Shown piece after piece: positions 56,501-64,000 of a stretch of 64,000 bases of DNA. The stretch is from Tiliqua scincoides (lineage: Eukaryota; Chordata; Lepidosauria; Squamata; Scincidae). The DNA lies in NCBI RefSeq assembly GCF_035046505.1, contig NC_089826.1:70429254-70493253 (forward strand). The letters run 5' to 3'. The notes beneath the pieces are model-generated. The model had not been told where the DNA came from and did no database searches. It saw only the letters and a program-made list of their open reading frames with translations. Position numbers and translations under genes: made by a program. Positions within the stretch are counted from its first letter, which is position 1, and each line of letters starts with the position of its first letter.

Positions 56501-59500
56501 TTCTTCTTCTGGATCCCAAGACCAGCAACCAAAACGCTTAAACAAGTTAACAAATACTGTTAAAACTTGGCTCTCTCTCTCTCTCTCTCTCTCCCTCTCT
56601 ATCTAAGCTATAGAAAACTCTGTGTTGCATTGTGCTGGGACCACTTCTTCAGATATTCCCTTAAAACACACACACACACAAAGTCCACACCTTCACAACC
56701 ACCCCACTCCAAGGAAAGAATTACATGTTGGTTTCTGCACACTCATCCAGTATGGCTGCACATCTATGCCTCTGTCATTGTCATGGTCCAGGACCTGCAC
56801 CCAGACAGTACTTCTACATCAGTACAGAAGTCTCTAGTTCTGACATGTTTCATAACTGCAGACAAAAACAAATGAAAAAAGAGACACTTACATTTGCCTT
56901 CTCACTGTTATCAATGTCCGCTGCGTGGAGAGAAAAACAAAATTACAATTACACTTTTCCAAATAGAAGCTGGTCATGGGTAGTCTCTTTAGCATGAAAT
57001 GCAGTGAGTGAAAAACAAAGAGGCACAGAGAAGAAACCATCAAAAGAGACAAGCTGTGGCCTCCACTAACAGAAGTGTCTTCTACTATACAGACAGAAAG
57101 AACAACATCAGTCAATATCGGACTCTAAGTTACTACTGCCTATCGACAGCTACAGCTTTTGGTCACAAGCACTAGTAAACTAAGTGCTATTTTCCACTTT
57201 TCCCTGTATTGTGCCATGTGGAGAAAGGGAACATGCCATTCCAGTGCTCAGTTACTATCTTTGGTGAAATGCGTTTGAACTTAAGGATATTCTAAAGCAA
57301 AACCAACATTTATAAAGAGGGGATCCCCAAACTTCCAGATATATATCGAGTTATGTTCTTTTCCAACAATGCAACAGGAATAGGCACTTTCTACAAAAAC
57401 AAGAAGAATGGATAGATTTCGGCTTATGCTTCAAGACGCATTTTAAGAGGCACCTATATAGTGTAGTAGCAGGGACATAGCCACACCCGAGGCCATCCTT
57501 TACCTGACTGCAAGAAAAACTGGTAGCGCCGCCAGGCGTTCCGAATCTTAAGTGGAACACTGGCGCTGTTGGGCGACTCTAGAGTAGATGGCAGAACAGA
57601 AACAAAATAAAAAACACAACATTGTGAAGGGAACCCAATGACAGAGGGCAGCCAAGAGAGTTGGAAGACTCTTATAGTTCCACCATTATATGCATGTTTA
57701 TGCAGAAGTAAGTTACACTATACACAGTAGGAACCTACTCCCAAGTTAGTGCGCACAGAATTGCAGAGAATTGTTTTAAAATTCAACTGGTTCCTTGCAA
57801 CTTTCTATGGAGATCGGTTAGGGGCATGTCCATAACCAGGGGACATCCACTAAAATTGAGTGTTGGGAGAGTTAGAACAGACAAAAGAAAATATTTTTTT
57901 ACTCAGCGTGTAGTTGTTCTGTGGAACTCCTTGCCACAGGATGTGGTGATGGCATCTGGCCTAGATGCCTTTAAAAGGAGATTGGATAAATTTCTGGAGG
58001 AAAAATCCATCACGGGTTACAAGCCATGATGTGTATGTGCAACCTCCTGATTTTAGAAATGTCAGGGCTACGTCAGAATGCCAGATGCAGGGGACGGCAC
58101 CAGGATGCAGGTCTCTTGTTGCCTTGTGTGCTCCCTGGGGCATTTGGTGGGCCACCGTGAGATACAGGAATCTGAACTAGATGGGCCTGATCCAGCGGGG
58201 CTGTTCTTACGTCTAGTGTCTACAGCAGCGGTTCTCTGGACACTAGACATAAGTGGACTGCAAGTGACTTTATTGTAATTTTACTGCTTCATATATATTT
58301 CGTAGCCAGGTTTGGGAGAAAGGGAGGCTAAAAACTAAGCAAACCAACAAAGAAAGAAAATAGGTCTCTACATTTGAGAGGCTAAATGCTCTCAAATGTA
58401 TCAATCGATCTGCACAGGACACCATCTAGACCAGGACCTCAGCACCATAATTCAGCTCATGTCACCAGCCTTCTGCTGTCCATGCAGTGATGGCCCAGAG
58501 GCTTGCCTTCTGCAGAGCCAATTCTCACTTTTGGGATTGCCTATTTATTACATTGCTGAACCAGGAGCTTTAGTGACACAACCAGGCTGTGATCCAGAAT
58601 AGTTAGCTCAGTATCTCCAGCTGTGATAGTCGGAGCAGCTATTGTGCAAGAAGGGGTTACACTGGTGGATCACAGTCTAAAACCGGTATGGAACTGTGGC
58701 CAATGTGCTTAAGCTATGAGACAGGTGGAACCTGGTTCAAATCTCACCTTAAGGATGAACATGCCAGGTGATGGTTAGGCAAGTCTCAACCTGTCTCAGC
58801 CTACATCCTGGAATAATGGCACTGACCTGTCGTACATCTCAATTTGTACAACTAGCCTAAAAAAAATGTTTTGAGTCTCTTTGGCAATTTGGATTTTTAA
58901 AATGCCTGTGTACTAGCATTATTATTATAAATGCTTATGAATATAGGAACAGCATCAAACAGTTTTTACCCTAGGGGTGACACGCCAATCACCTTTCTGA
59001 CTTTTGTGACAAACATTTAAGGTTGCACTGAGGCCTGCATATCTTTAATAAAAAAAATAATTAAAAAAAACCTTTCCTGTTTGTTTACCTCCTGGGGCAG
59101 AATTCTGCAAAATCACTTGGTTCGTTCCAGGTACTGTCTTCGGAAATGGAAGTTCAATGCCTCCATCTTGCTCAGAAGCTTCCAAGGTCACTACCTAGGC
59201 CAATTATTTGAAGAAGAGAATCAGCACCAAGATAAGACAAACAAAGCACAATCAGAAAAGCTTATGAGAAAATATCCTCTCTTAGTCATTTCTGTGCTGA
59301 CCACTGATGAATTTCTTAGCTGGATAAATTTAGGAGGTTGGGCTATAGAGCTGCTCTGTGGGATTTCCTGGCATTCATTCACTTCTTTACACTCTGACTT
59401 TTCTGTCCAAATTGCAGGGCTGGCCTTAGGAGCCACAGGGCCATATACAAATCATTTTTCCAGGGCCCCCACCCCCGTGGGACCCCTACTCACCAGGATG

Positions 59501-62490
59501 AGCAGCAGCAACAAGGTTTCTCAGCAGTGGTGTCACTGCCAACTGCGGGGGGGGGGGGGCAATTTCAAGCCAATCAGACCCAGGGCTGAGCAGGAGGGAG
59601 GGCCACTCAGCAGCAGTGTTCCACTCACCATACTCTCCTCGCAATGCCTTGGCATGGAAGATTCCATGCCAGAGCATCGGCTAAACAGTGAGGTGCTGCC
59701 TGCAGGTGCTCTGTTTGCTGCCCAGTGCAGGGCCCCTCCTGTTGCAGAGGCCCAATTTAGCCAAATTGACCAATTCAAAGAAAGGGCTGTAGCATAGGAT
59801 TGCACTGTAAGGAAGGGACAACACAAAAATTTGCATTGCTCATTATCGCTCACATTTGCCTTATCACCTCCTTCCTGTGCTCTTATGCCTGATGTTTGCA
59901 TTCTTGCAGAGGACAGTCTAGACTGTCATACTAGACTTGGGGTCAAACTACAGAATTAAACCCATTGTTAACAGATAGGCTTAACATAGAAGTGGCTGGA
60001 AGCAGTTCTTTCATCTGTGGGGGAGCCTAACTGCTATCAGAGCAAACTGCCTCTTTGGGGGATGAGGGATTTTTGGTGTGAAAATGGCTTAGGAAGTAAA
60101 CATTGAGCCCTTTTCTCTCTTCCTCCCCCCTTCACTCCCCCCCCCCCACACACACATACTAACTCCTGGGCTGGATCTCCCCTCCTCTGGCAGCCAATTT
60201 TTGCAGATAAAAGGTCTGCTTCTAGTCCACTTCTTAATGTCACATGTTGACTGGCCCTAAATGGTGTGATCATTAGAACGTGTGAGTGAGGCTCTCATGT
60301 CACTCTGCTCCACCTAGTTGCAAGCCAGAACCAGTAAAAGCAGAGGAGACATTTTTCGCTTTGCGAGAAGAAATTAGTGAGCACACACTTCTCCCTAGAT
60401 TTCCACTTTCATATGATGCAAAGAGAATTTGCAAGTAAGCTGCACATGTTGCATTTCACCTCAATATTGGCCATATGCTTTACTGTGTCATGGTACCTTT
60501 TGGATAGGTGGTGTCTCTGCATTCTTCTGTTGCCCTGTTTCGGGTTTCGCCTGTTTGTCATTAAAAGAACCCAATTCCTTGGAATGATTACTAAGAGAGG
60601 AGACCTCAATAGTGGCCACTGTAGGGCTGGCACAGGAAACTGTGGTGTAGACTTCTTTCTGGTCTGAAGAAAATCCCGATTAGAAATAAAAAGACTAAAA
60701 GTCCTCAAATATAGTATTTAAATAACACAAAGAATTGCAGCATTGTTTCAAAGATGTTAAATTTTATCACTTGCTCGCTCACTCACAAAGCAAAAGCTAA
60801 CAAGGACTGTAGAAGTAAGTCCATTAAGTAGTTAGATTAATTGACTCAAATATGGTCCCAGATAGTAGGAAGCATATTTTTTTTCAAATGCTGCATTATT
60901 ATTCTGATTACAATTACTTTGGAAAAACTAATGAAAAAGGGTGAACTCTGAAAAGAGGCAGTCCATTCTTGCACAGAAGGGAACAGGAACACCTTGTCTA
61001 AGGTGGTGTCATAGGATGCACATCTCTTTCTTTTAAAAGAGCTTGTTTAAATTCACATGCAAACTTGTACAGATCTGATGGCTTAATCAATTAATAGGAC
61101 AAGCCTAGGCATGTCTACACAGAAATAAGTTCTGTTGAGTCTAATGGGGCTTACTCCCAGGTTAGTGTTATAGGATTGCAGCTTAAAGTGAATACAACAA
61201 ATCAAGACTTTTAAAAAACTATGCAATTAAGAGCCCAATCCTATGCCTGTCTACTCAGAAGTAAGTCCCAGAAGAAGCAAGTCTATGGAGCTTACTCCCA
61301 GGAAAGTGTGGATAGGATTGCAGCCTTAACCATGCAAAAAATAAATATCAAGCTTATAATGTGTTTAATTTTATGTTAATATGTAGGGTTGATTGTACCC
61401 TAATATGATTTCAGCCCAATTGTACCCTAATTTTATGTAGGGTATACTGGATACTGAGGACTACAATACTAAACATGCCTTGGACTTATTTCCAAATAAA
61501 CAATGTATATTATGTTGTAAGCAATGTTTTCTAAATTTTAAAAAAATTAAGATTACAATCCTGTTTATACTTACATAGGAATAAGTCCAGCTGAACTCAC
61601 TAGAATTTACTTCTGAGTAAACATAAGCAGGATTATGCTGTAATTTAATTAGCAATGGCTTTTAAAACCAGTTTTTGTGATACATGACTTCAGAGCTATT
61701 TTGCATCCATTGGTTTTGGGGGAAAAAACACTCCTCTGGGTAGGTTCACACTAAACGCTCTCCCATATGGGAGCTCAAGACCAACTTCCACAAGCCCCAG
61801 TGTGGAGAGATTGACAAGGGAAGTGTGTGCCTCTGTGCTGCCTGGATCCCACCCTGAATGCTGCCTCTACATGTAAATGCAGTCATGCCCACAGAACCCC
61901 CCATGGATCAGTGAGCAAAGTGGCATGCTCCCAGCCTATTTACTTACAACAAGTGTGGTGTACAACCTCCCTGTTTCATGCCATATTTCCTTGAAGTGAA
62001 TGGGAGCAGGGAAGGCTGCAGACCCAGCATCCTCAGCATCCCCCAAACAGGAGTAGGACAAAGTAGTGAGTGCTGCACATGGCGCTCACTGTAAGTAAAG
62101 GGAAAAGGGGTGGGCTCCAAATCATCTTTCTCTGCCTATTTTGTGCTTCATAAGCCCAAGTAGGCAAGAAGAAGTGATTGGAGCCTCACAGCAAGCCGGA
62201 AGAGAATTGGAGTCTCCAGTGAGCAGCAGCTTGGAGAGGGCAGTGGACAGATGGGCTGGGGACTTATCTATTCGCAGCCCTTGTAAGGTTGTAGCTCCAC
62301 CTGATCATTTTAAGTCGCTGCATGAGAAGGCTGGCCCTGCAATCTGGAGCCCTGTGTGAACCAGTCTGGAAAAGAAAACACTTGCAGGTTTGGCTAAGAT
62401 GCTTCTAGAAAACAACAAACCTGAAGACACTCGTTCTGAATCTGCTTCATCTTTTTGGTTGGCTTGTGTTGCTTCTTCGATCAAGGAGCC
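44489..62490 (-). CDS. LIMCH1: LIMCH1, LIM and calponin-homology domains 1 (3' half, 14 coding exons)
   Basis: Fourteen exons on the - strand join in one frame with matching phases and GT/AG sites, 1248 nt in total: 415 residues and a stop. In transcription order: 62490-62421, 59190-59089, 57578-57504, 56920-56892, 56536-56453, 54370-54278, 53796-53692, 52718-52582, 51727-51609, 50642-50525, 49461-49384, 47613-47505, 46626-46524, 44514-44489. Recognisable LIMCH1 segments are the charged coiled-coil stretch [47 protein letters not shown] and the C-terminal LIM domain ending AGQPTTL. All eight LIM zinc ligands are present: Cys-X2-Cys, His-X2-Cys, Cys-X2-Cys, Cys-X2-Cys. Known role: LIMCH1 binds and activates non-muscle myosin IIA, promoting stress fibres and restraining migration. 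The calponin-homology domain and other 5' exons are outside the window. The close paralogue LMO7 is less likely, because the LIM and C-terminal residues follow LIMCH1. Confidence 0.95.
44975..45224. repeat. Dispersed repeat with CTTCCCAAACTG start, copy 1
   Basis: Shares GCTTCCCAAACTGTG, TGATTTTTGGTGG, TCATGAAAAGTTTTTG, AGATAATTTTCATA and AAAATGTCACATTTTCT, in order, with 62679-62935. hAT-like start; deletions differ between copies. Confidence 0.55.
45225..45785. mobile_element. GC-rich fold-back element with perfect 18-bp hairpin
   Basis: It starts at GGCCAATCCCAACCTGCACT and contains CTCAGATCTGCGCCACCT repeated in inverse 4 bp away (45379-45396, 45401-45418). Composition is strikingly unlike the AT-rich flanks. 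The limits are approximate. It lies in the last LIMCH1 intron. Confidence 0.45.
46524..46626 (-). CDS. LIMCH1: LIMCH1 coding exon, second half of LIM domain
   Basis: This exon is 103 bp with acceptor gacaaatag and donor gtaagt. It encodes [20 protein letters not shown] then [14 protein letters not shown], giving the second zinc module. The sequence follows LIMCH1 closely. Confidence 0.96.
47505..47613 (-). CDS. LIMCH1: LIMCH1 coding exon, first half of LIM domain
   Basis: This exon is 109 bp with acceptor tgtcattttag and donor gtatgg. It encodes [18 protein letters not shown], then [18 protein letters not shown], nearly identical to human LIMCH1. It supplies the first zinc ligand set Cys-X2-Cys-X19-His-X2-Cys. 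Confidence 0.96.
47614..49383 (-). other. LIMCH1 intron, little recognised
   Basis: Contains GC-richer blocks (47800-48180) that may be old mobile-element DNA but match no family seen elsewhere in the window. No exon signal found. Confidence 0.5.
49384..49461 (-). CDS. LIMCH1: LIMCH1 cassette exon before the LIM domain
   Basis: This exon is 78 bp with acceptor ttgtacttcag and donor gtatag. It encodes [20 protein letters not shown] then SQSPN, a Ser/Pro-rich phosphorylatable segment seen in some LIMCH1 isoforms. It enters and leaves in phase 2, so the frame is kept with or without it. Confidence 0.85.
50525..50642 (-). CDS. LIMCH1: LIMCH1 coding exon (linker)
   Basis: This exon is 118 bp with acceptor tttctctccag and donor gtagta. 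It encodes [20 protein letters not shown] and ends AAISTRET, similar to the human segment QNQQTSNPTHSSEDVKPKT. It leaves in phase 2, so it can join either the cassette exon at 49.4 kb or the LIM exon at 47.6 kb. Confidence 0.88.
51609..51727 (-). CDS. LIMCH1: LIMCH1 coding exon (linker)
   Basis: This exon is 119 bp with acceptor ctgtttttcag and donor gtatgt. It is read in frame from the previous exon as [18 protein letters not shown] and continues to [11 protein letters not shown]. The phases (2 in, 1 out) match both neighbours. Confidence 0.82.
52043..52269. mobile_element. Fold-back element, related family
   Basis: GGATCCAATCCTGTGACG and GGACAGGATTGGGCTCC form the outer arms, and AAGTAAGGGAACACATGTTCCC forms the palindromic middle. 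Confidence 0.5.
52582..52718 (-). CDS. LIMCH1: LIMCH1 coding exon (linker)
   Basis: This exon is 137 bp, phase 0 in and phase 2 out, with acceptor tttttgacag and a weaker donor gtctgt. It encodes [18 protein letters not shown], then a charged segment ending EPWKEKM. It corresponds to the variable linker between coiled coil and LIM domain. Confidence 0.85.
52769..53111. mobile_element. MITE with CAGGGCTGGCCTTTAGGG ends, LIMCH1 intron
   Basis: The left end CAGGGCTGGCCTTTAGGGC and right end GGGTCCTAAGGCTGGCCCTG form clear terminal inverted repeats around 343 bp. Confidence 0.65.
53221..53401. mobile_element. Fold-back MITE, copy D in LIMCH1 intron
   Basis: It starts AGGGCCAAATCCTATCCAAC, ends AAATTGGATAGGATTGGGTC and has the centre AGGTAAGGGAACATTTATTCC. 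Confidence 0.65.
53692..53796 (-). CDS. LIMCH1: LIMCH1 coding exon ([14 protein letters not shown])
   Basis: This exon is 105 bp, phase 0 to 0, with acceptor ccttgtttag and donor gtgagt. It encodes [14 protein letters not shown] followed by a Ser-rich linker. The first 14 residues match human LIMCH1 as I know it, so it is one of the most diagnostic exons. Confidence 0.94.
54278..54370 (-). CDS. LIMCH1: LIMCH1 coding exon (charged coiled coil)
   Basis: This exon is 93 bp, phase 0 to 0, with acceptor ttctctacag and donor gtagat. It encodes a Lys/Glu-rich helix containing [20 protein letters not shown], which closely follows the human LIMCH1 segment EEWKRAQEEVEKEERKYYEE. Confidence 0.92.
54451..54721. 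mobile_element. MITE of the CAGTGGCGTAGCTAGAGG family, LIMCH1 intron
   Basis: Left arm AGTGAGGTAGCTAGAGGGGG then GTGCAAAGCACTAAG; right arm CCTAGTGCTTTGCAACCCC. Inside, a segment of about 60 bp (AATGGCTCCAAAGAGGAGTG) is duplicated. Confidence 0.6.
56453..56536 (-). CDS. LIMCH1: LIMCH1 coding exon (coiled-coil start)
   Basis: This exon is 84 bp, phase 0 to 0, with acceptor ttgtttaag and donor gtactt. It encodes [19 protein letters not shown] and then a Gln/Glu-rich helix. A WDPEEE...RQE motif like this is typical of LIMCH1 and LMO7 coiled coils. An internal AG (gggatccag) could serve as an alternative acceptor. Confidence 0.88.
56569..56600 (+). repeat. (CT) microsatellite in LIMCH1 intron
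   Basis: CT run with one interruption, 33 bp upstream (in - direction) of a LIMCH1 exon. On - it is a GA tract before the acceptor. Confidence 0.9.
56892..56920 (-). CDS. LIMCH1: LIMCH1 29-bp micro-exon
   Basis: A consensus acceptor (ctccacgcag) and donor (gtaagt) frame only 29 bp, which complete an alanine codon and encode DIDNSEKAN. The phases fit the exon on each side exactly, which supports it in spite of its size. At 29 bp, skipping would shift the frame. Confidence 0.78.
57504..57578 (-). CDS. LIMCH1: LIMCH1 coding exon ([19 protein letters not shown]...)
   Basis: This exon is 75 bp, with acceptor ctactctag and donor gtaaag. Phase 1 in and phase 1 out agree with both neighbours. A second AG two bases inside would break the frame. 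It encodes a basic Arg/Trp-rich segment. Being symmetric it could be skipped without a frame change. Confidence 0.82.
57684..57764. repeat. 80-bp palindromic repeat, degraded
   Basis: TGCATGTTTATGCAGAAGTA and CCTACTCCCAAGTTAGTGCG follow the family layout. Confidence 0.45.
57815..58216 (+). mobile_element. CR1 LINE 3' fragment, longest copy
   Basis: It encodes the CR1/Jockey-type reverse-transcriptase C-terminus, reading [17 protein letters not shown] and then a [13 protein letters not shown] stretch, followed by the 3' UTR and a tail ending TTCTTACG. It lies in a LIMCH1 intron antisense to the gene, and has no 5' part. Confidence 0.8.
58685..58860 (+). mobile_element. MIR-like SINE
   Basis: GTGCTTAAGCTATGAGACAG, TGGTTCAAATCTCACC (B box) and AAGTCTCAACCTGTCTCAGCC appear in the usual order for a tRNA-derived SINE with a MIR-like core. 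It lies in a LIMCH1 intron. Confidence 0.45.
59089..59190 (-). CDS. LIMCH1: LIMCH1 coding exon ([16 protein letters not shown]...)
   Basis: This exon is 102 bp. Two AG dinucleotides 5 nt apart precede it; only the inner one (ctaggtag) keeps the frame from the previous exon, so 59190 was chosen. The donor is gtaaac. It encodes [20 protein letters not shown] and ends [14 protein letters not shown]. Confidence 0.82.
59415..59790. mobile_element. MITE of the CAGGGCTGGCCTTAG family, opposite orientation
   Basis: The left end CAGGGCTGGCCTTAGGAGCC. The interior is the reverse complement of 52769-53111, for example TTGGCATGGAAGATTCCATG against ATGGAATTTTCCATGCTGGG. The right end is decayed. It is next to the LIMCH1 exon at 59.1 kb. 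Confidence 0.6.
59791..61100 (-). other. LIMCH1 intron, nothing recognised
   Basis: C-rich run at 60136-60148; otherwise non-repetitive with no exon or named repeat. Confidence 0.5.
61101..61325. repeat. Two 80-bp palindromic repeats close together
   Basis: Copies at 61101-61182 and 61231-61325 have the same orientation, each with GGAGCTTACTCCCAGG or GGGGCTTACTCCCAGG in the right arm. A third copy lies at 61551-61640 in the other orientation. Confidence 0.6.
61551..61640. repeat. 80-bp palindromic repeat, inverted copy
   Basis: ATCCTGTTTATACTTACATA and CTTCTGAGTAAACATAAGCA are the arms. Confidence 0.5.
62421..62490 (-). CDS. LIMCH1: LIMCH1 coding exon ([16 protein letters not shown]...)
   Basis: The acceptor is ttctctgcag and the donor gtttgt. 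The exon is 70 bp, entered in phase 0 and left in phase 1, encoding an acidic, Gln-rich segment. It joins exactly in frame to the 59.1 kb exon. No further upstream exon was recognised up to 64000. Confidence 0.8.
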
Positions 62491-62678
62491 CTGCAGAGAA
62501 CACTGAATGTTACTATCAAATCATACGACGAACTAACTCTATGCTTTTTTTCTAATGCAATGGCAGAATCTGCTTCTTGAATTCAGAGTGGCCTGGGTGC
62601 TCACTGTTAAGACACTTACTGCAGAGCAGTCCTTAAAAATATCTACTGACTTCCAACAGATAGTGAATTACGATACTG

Positions 62679-62935
62679 CAGTGTTTCCCAAACTGTACGT
62701 TGGGACCCATCAGTGGGTCATGAGCCAATTTTGGTGGGTTGTGAAAACTTTTTGAAAGAACCCCCCCCCCCCCCAAAAAAAAAATCTCCACAAACTCCTT
62801 TACCAGGTTGCAGAATGCTAATGTGCAGTATAAGATAATCTTCATACCCCCAATTAAAAAATGTCACATTTTCTTATTTTTTTTCTAGTAATTGGCATGC
62901 GTAAACCCAGTTTCATGTGTAAACCCAGTTTCAAC
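62679..62935. repeat. Dispersed repeat with CAGTGTTTCCCAAACTG start, copy 2
   Basis: In register with 44975-45224. It begins with GCAGTGTTTCCCAAACTG and GGGACCCATCAGTGGGTC, words of hAT-type ends, and has a C-rich/A-rich run in the middle. Confidence 0.55.
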
Positions 62936-63159
62936 CTTTGTTTGGCCTGGAGTCTATAACTACACACCTTGATATCCAGTTCAGCCTTCTGGGTTTCCTA
63001 GAATGACTGTAAAGGTTTGGGGGAACAGTCCTTGAACCCTGCTAACTGGGTAAGAGGCACTTTTTTAAGTTGGTGCTTCTCTTTTATTTAGCAGGGGGAG
63101 AGTAACTGGCCCTCCTTACCCCAGCAGTGTCTTTTCTAGAGGCTGTCTACTGCTATTCT

Positions 63160-63297
63160 TTTGCATTTATAAATTGTGAGCCCTTCTGGAACAAGGAGCC
63201 ATTAGTTATTTGATTTTCTCTGTAAACCACTTTGATACCTTTTTTTGTTGAAAAGCAATATATAAGCAAATAATAATAATAATAATATTTCCAAATA
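63160..63297 (+). repeat. SINE-like 3' tail ending in TAA repeats, copy 2
   Basis: Matches 42722-42850 including the terminal TAA repeats and the following ATTTCCAAAT. It lies just upstream of the R4/Dong-like fragment. The shared TAA-type tails suggest a possible tail sharing between this retroposon and that LINE group. Confidence 0.6.
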
Positions 63298-63369
63298 ATA
63301 ATTATTTCAGAGATTTCCTACTACAGACAGACAAACATCTATCGCACATTACATCAGATATAACTGTAG

Positions 63370-63780
63370 TCAGGAAGAAAGAAAAACAAGTCAAAATCAT
63401 CGATATAGCAATACCAGGGGATAGCAAAGTGGAAGAAAAGGTGCTGGGGAAAAAACACACAGAGATTTACAAGTAGAAATTGAAAGGCTGTGGCAGGAAA
63501 AGATCAAAGTGATCCCAGTGGTGATTGGCGGCCTCGGTGCCATTCCAAAACACTTTGAAGAGCACCTGAACAGCACTGGGGCCACAGAAATTGCCATCTA
63601 CCAACTATAAAAAGCAGCTTTACTGGGAACAGCTTACATCTTGTGATGATATTTATAATAGCAAAACAGGATAAAAACCAGGCATCCCAGGTCCTTGGGA
63701 AGGACTCAATGTCTGGATAAAACAAACCAGTCAATAACATCTACCTGACTGTGCAAAAATCTCATCATAATAATAATGCC
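63370..63780 (+). mobile_element. R4/Dong-like (R2-group) LINE 3' fragment
   Basis: Translation in two frames gives KIIDIAIPGDSKVEEKVLG, VEIERLWQEKIKVIPVVIGG and KAALLGTAYIL. These are the conserved C-terminal motifs of non-LTR elements with a restriction-like endonuclease. The frame changes inside, so the copy is dead. It ends in TAA-type repeats (ATAATAATAATG), a tail typical of Dong-like elements. It lies in a LIMCH1 intron, antisense to the gene. Confidence 0.65.
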
Positions 63781-64000
63781 ATAAACACTATGTTTTTCAA
63801 TAATATCAGTTCACATAATATGCTGCCAAGTCTTTAAATATAAAGTAATAAAGTAATGAGAAACCAAGTAGTGTGGTGGTATGTGGAAACCCAGCTCTCT
63901 CCCCCCCCCCCCCCGGAGAAACTCTGCTAATCTTAGCAAAATATTTTGTTTCTCTCAAAAGTCCTCAGAAGTTTCAGCCAAGTAGGAATCTCCATTCACC

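Noticed and set aside
58205-58250. Inverted GTCTAGTGTC...GACACTAGAC near the CR1 end
   Set aside because: A short hairpin of 10-bp arms; could be chance or a decayed transposon end, with no further support.
59081-59797. Open frame of 238 codons on +
   Set aside because: It runs antisense through a LIMCH1 exon and into a MITE; the protein resembles nothing.

Overview
This is a vertebrate nuclear window, almost certainly from a squamate reptile and probably a lizard; the exact lineage cannot be set from sequence alone. The evidence is two intron-bearing, clearly orthologous vertebrate genes surrounded by a typical squamate repeat load: CR1 3' ends with an 8-bp TTCTTATG tail, tRNA-derived SINEs, an R4/Dong-like LINE end, hAT-like MITEs and palindromic fold-back repeats. 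Two genes lie in convergent order, PHOX2B on + and LIMCH1 on -, which is the arrangement I know for the tetrapod PHOX2B-LIMCH1 neighbourhood.

Layout. 1-18.9 kb: repeat-rich sequence upstream of PHOX2B, with repeat-poor blocks that look like conserved regulatory DNA (about 430-1110, 8450-9060, 9290-9530, 16740-16870). One block carries a consensus paired-class homeodomain dimer site. Two related LTR-like fossils lie at 4.7-5.3 and 13.3-13.9 kb. 19.0-29.75 kb: PHOX2B, three coding exons (19454-19694, 21319-21506, 26667-27110), a CpG-rich 5' end and a long 3' UTR ending near a poly(A) signal at 29721. Both introns have taken in mobile elements. The three exons encode 290 residues against 314 in human, mostly because the long C-terminal alanine tract is nearly absent. 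29.8-38.5 kb: intergenic DNA with nested repeats, including a SINE split by a hAT-like insert with an exact 8-bp target duplication, a 478-bp retroposon with a 10-bp target duplication, and a repeat-poor block at 36.35-36.93 kb. 38.5-64 kb: the 3' half of LIMCH1 on -. Fourteen coding exons join in one continuous frame (1248 nt, 415 residues plus stop) covering the coiled-coil region and the complete C-terminal LIM domain. The 5' exons with the calponin-homology domain lie beyond the right edge.

The two genes are neighbours, not partners in a pathway: PHOX2B is the master homeodomain regulator of autonomic neurons, and LIMCH1 is an actomyosin regulator. I found no undescribed multi-gene system. 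The best leads are the alanine-tract difference in PHOX2B, a CR1 fragment 24 bp from its exon 3 acceptor, the candidate PHOX2 dimer site about 10 kb upstream, the symmetric LIMCH1 cassette exon, and the fold-back repeat families.
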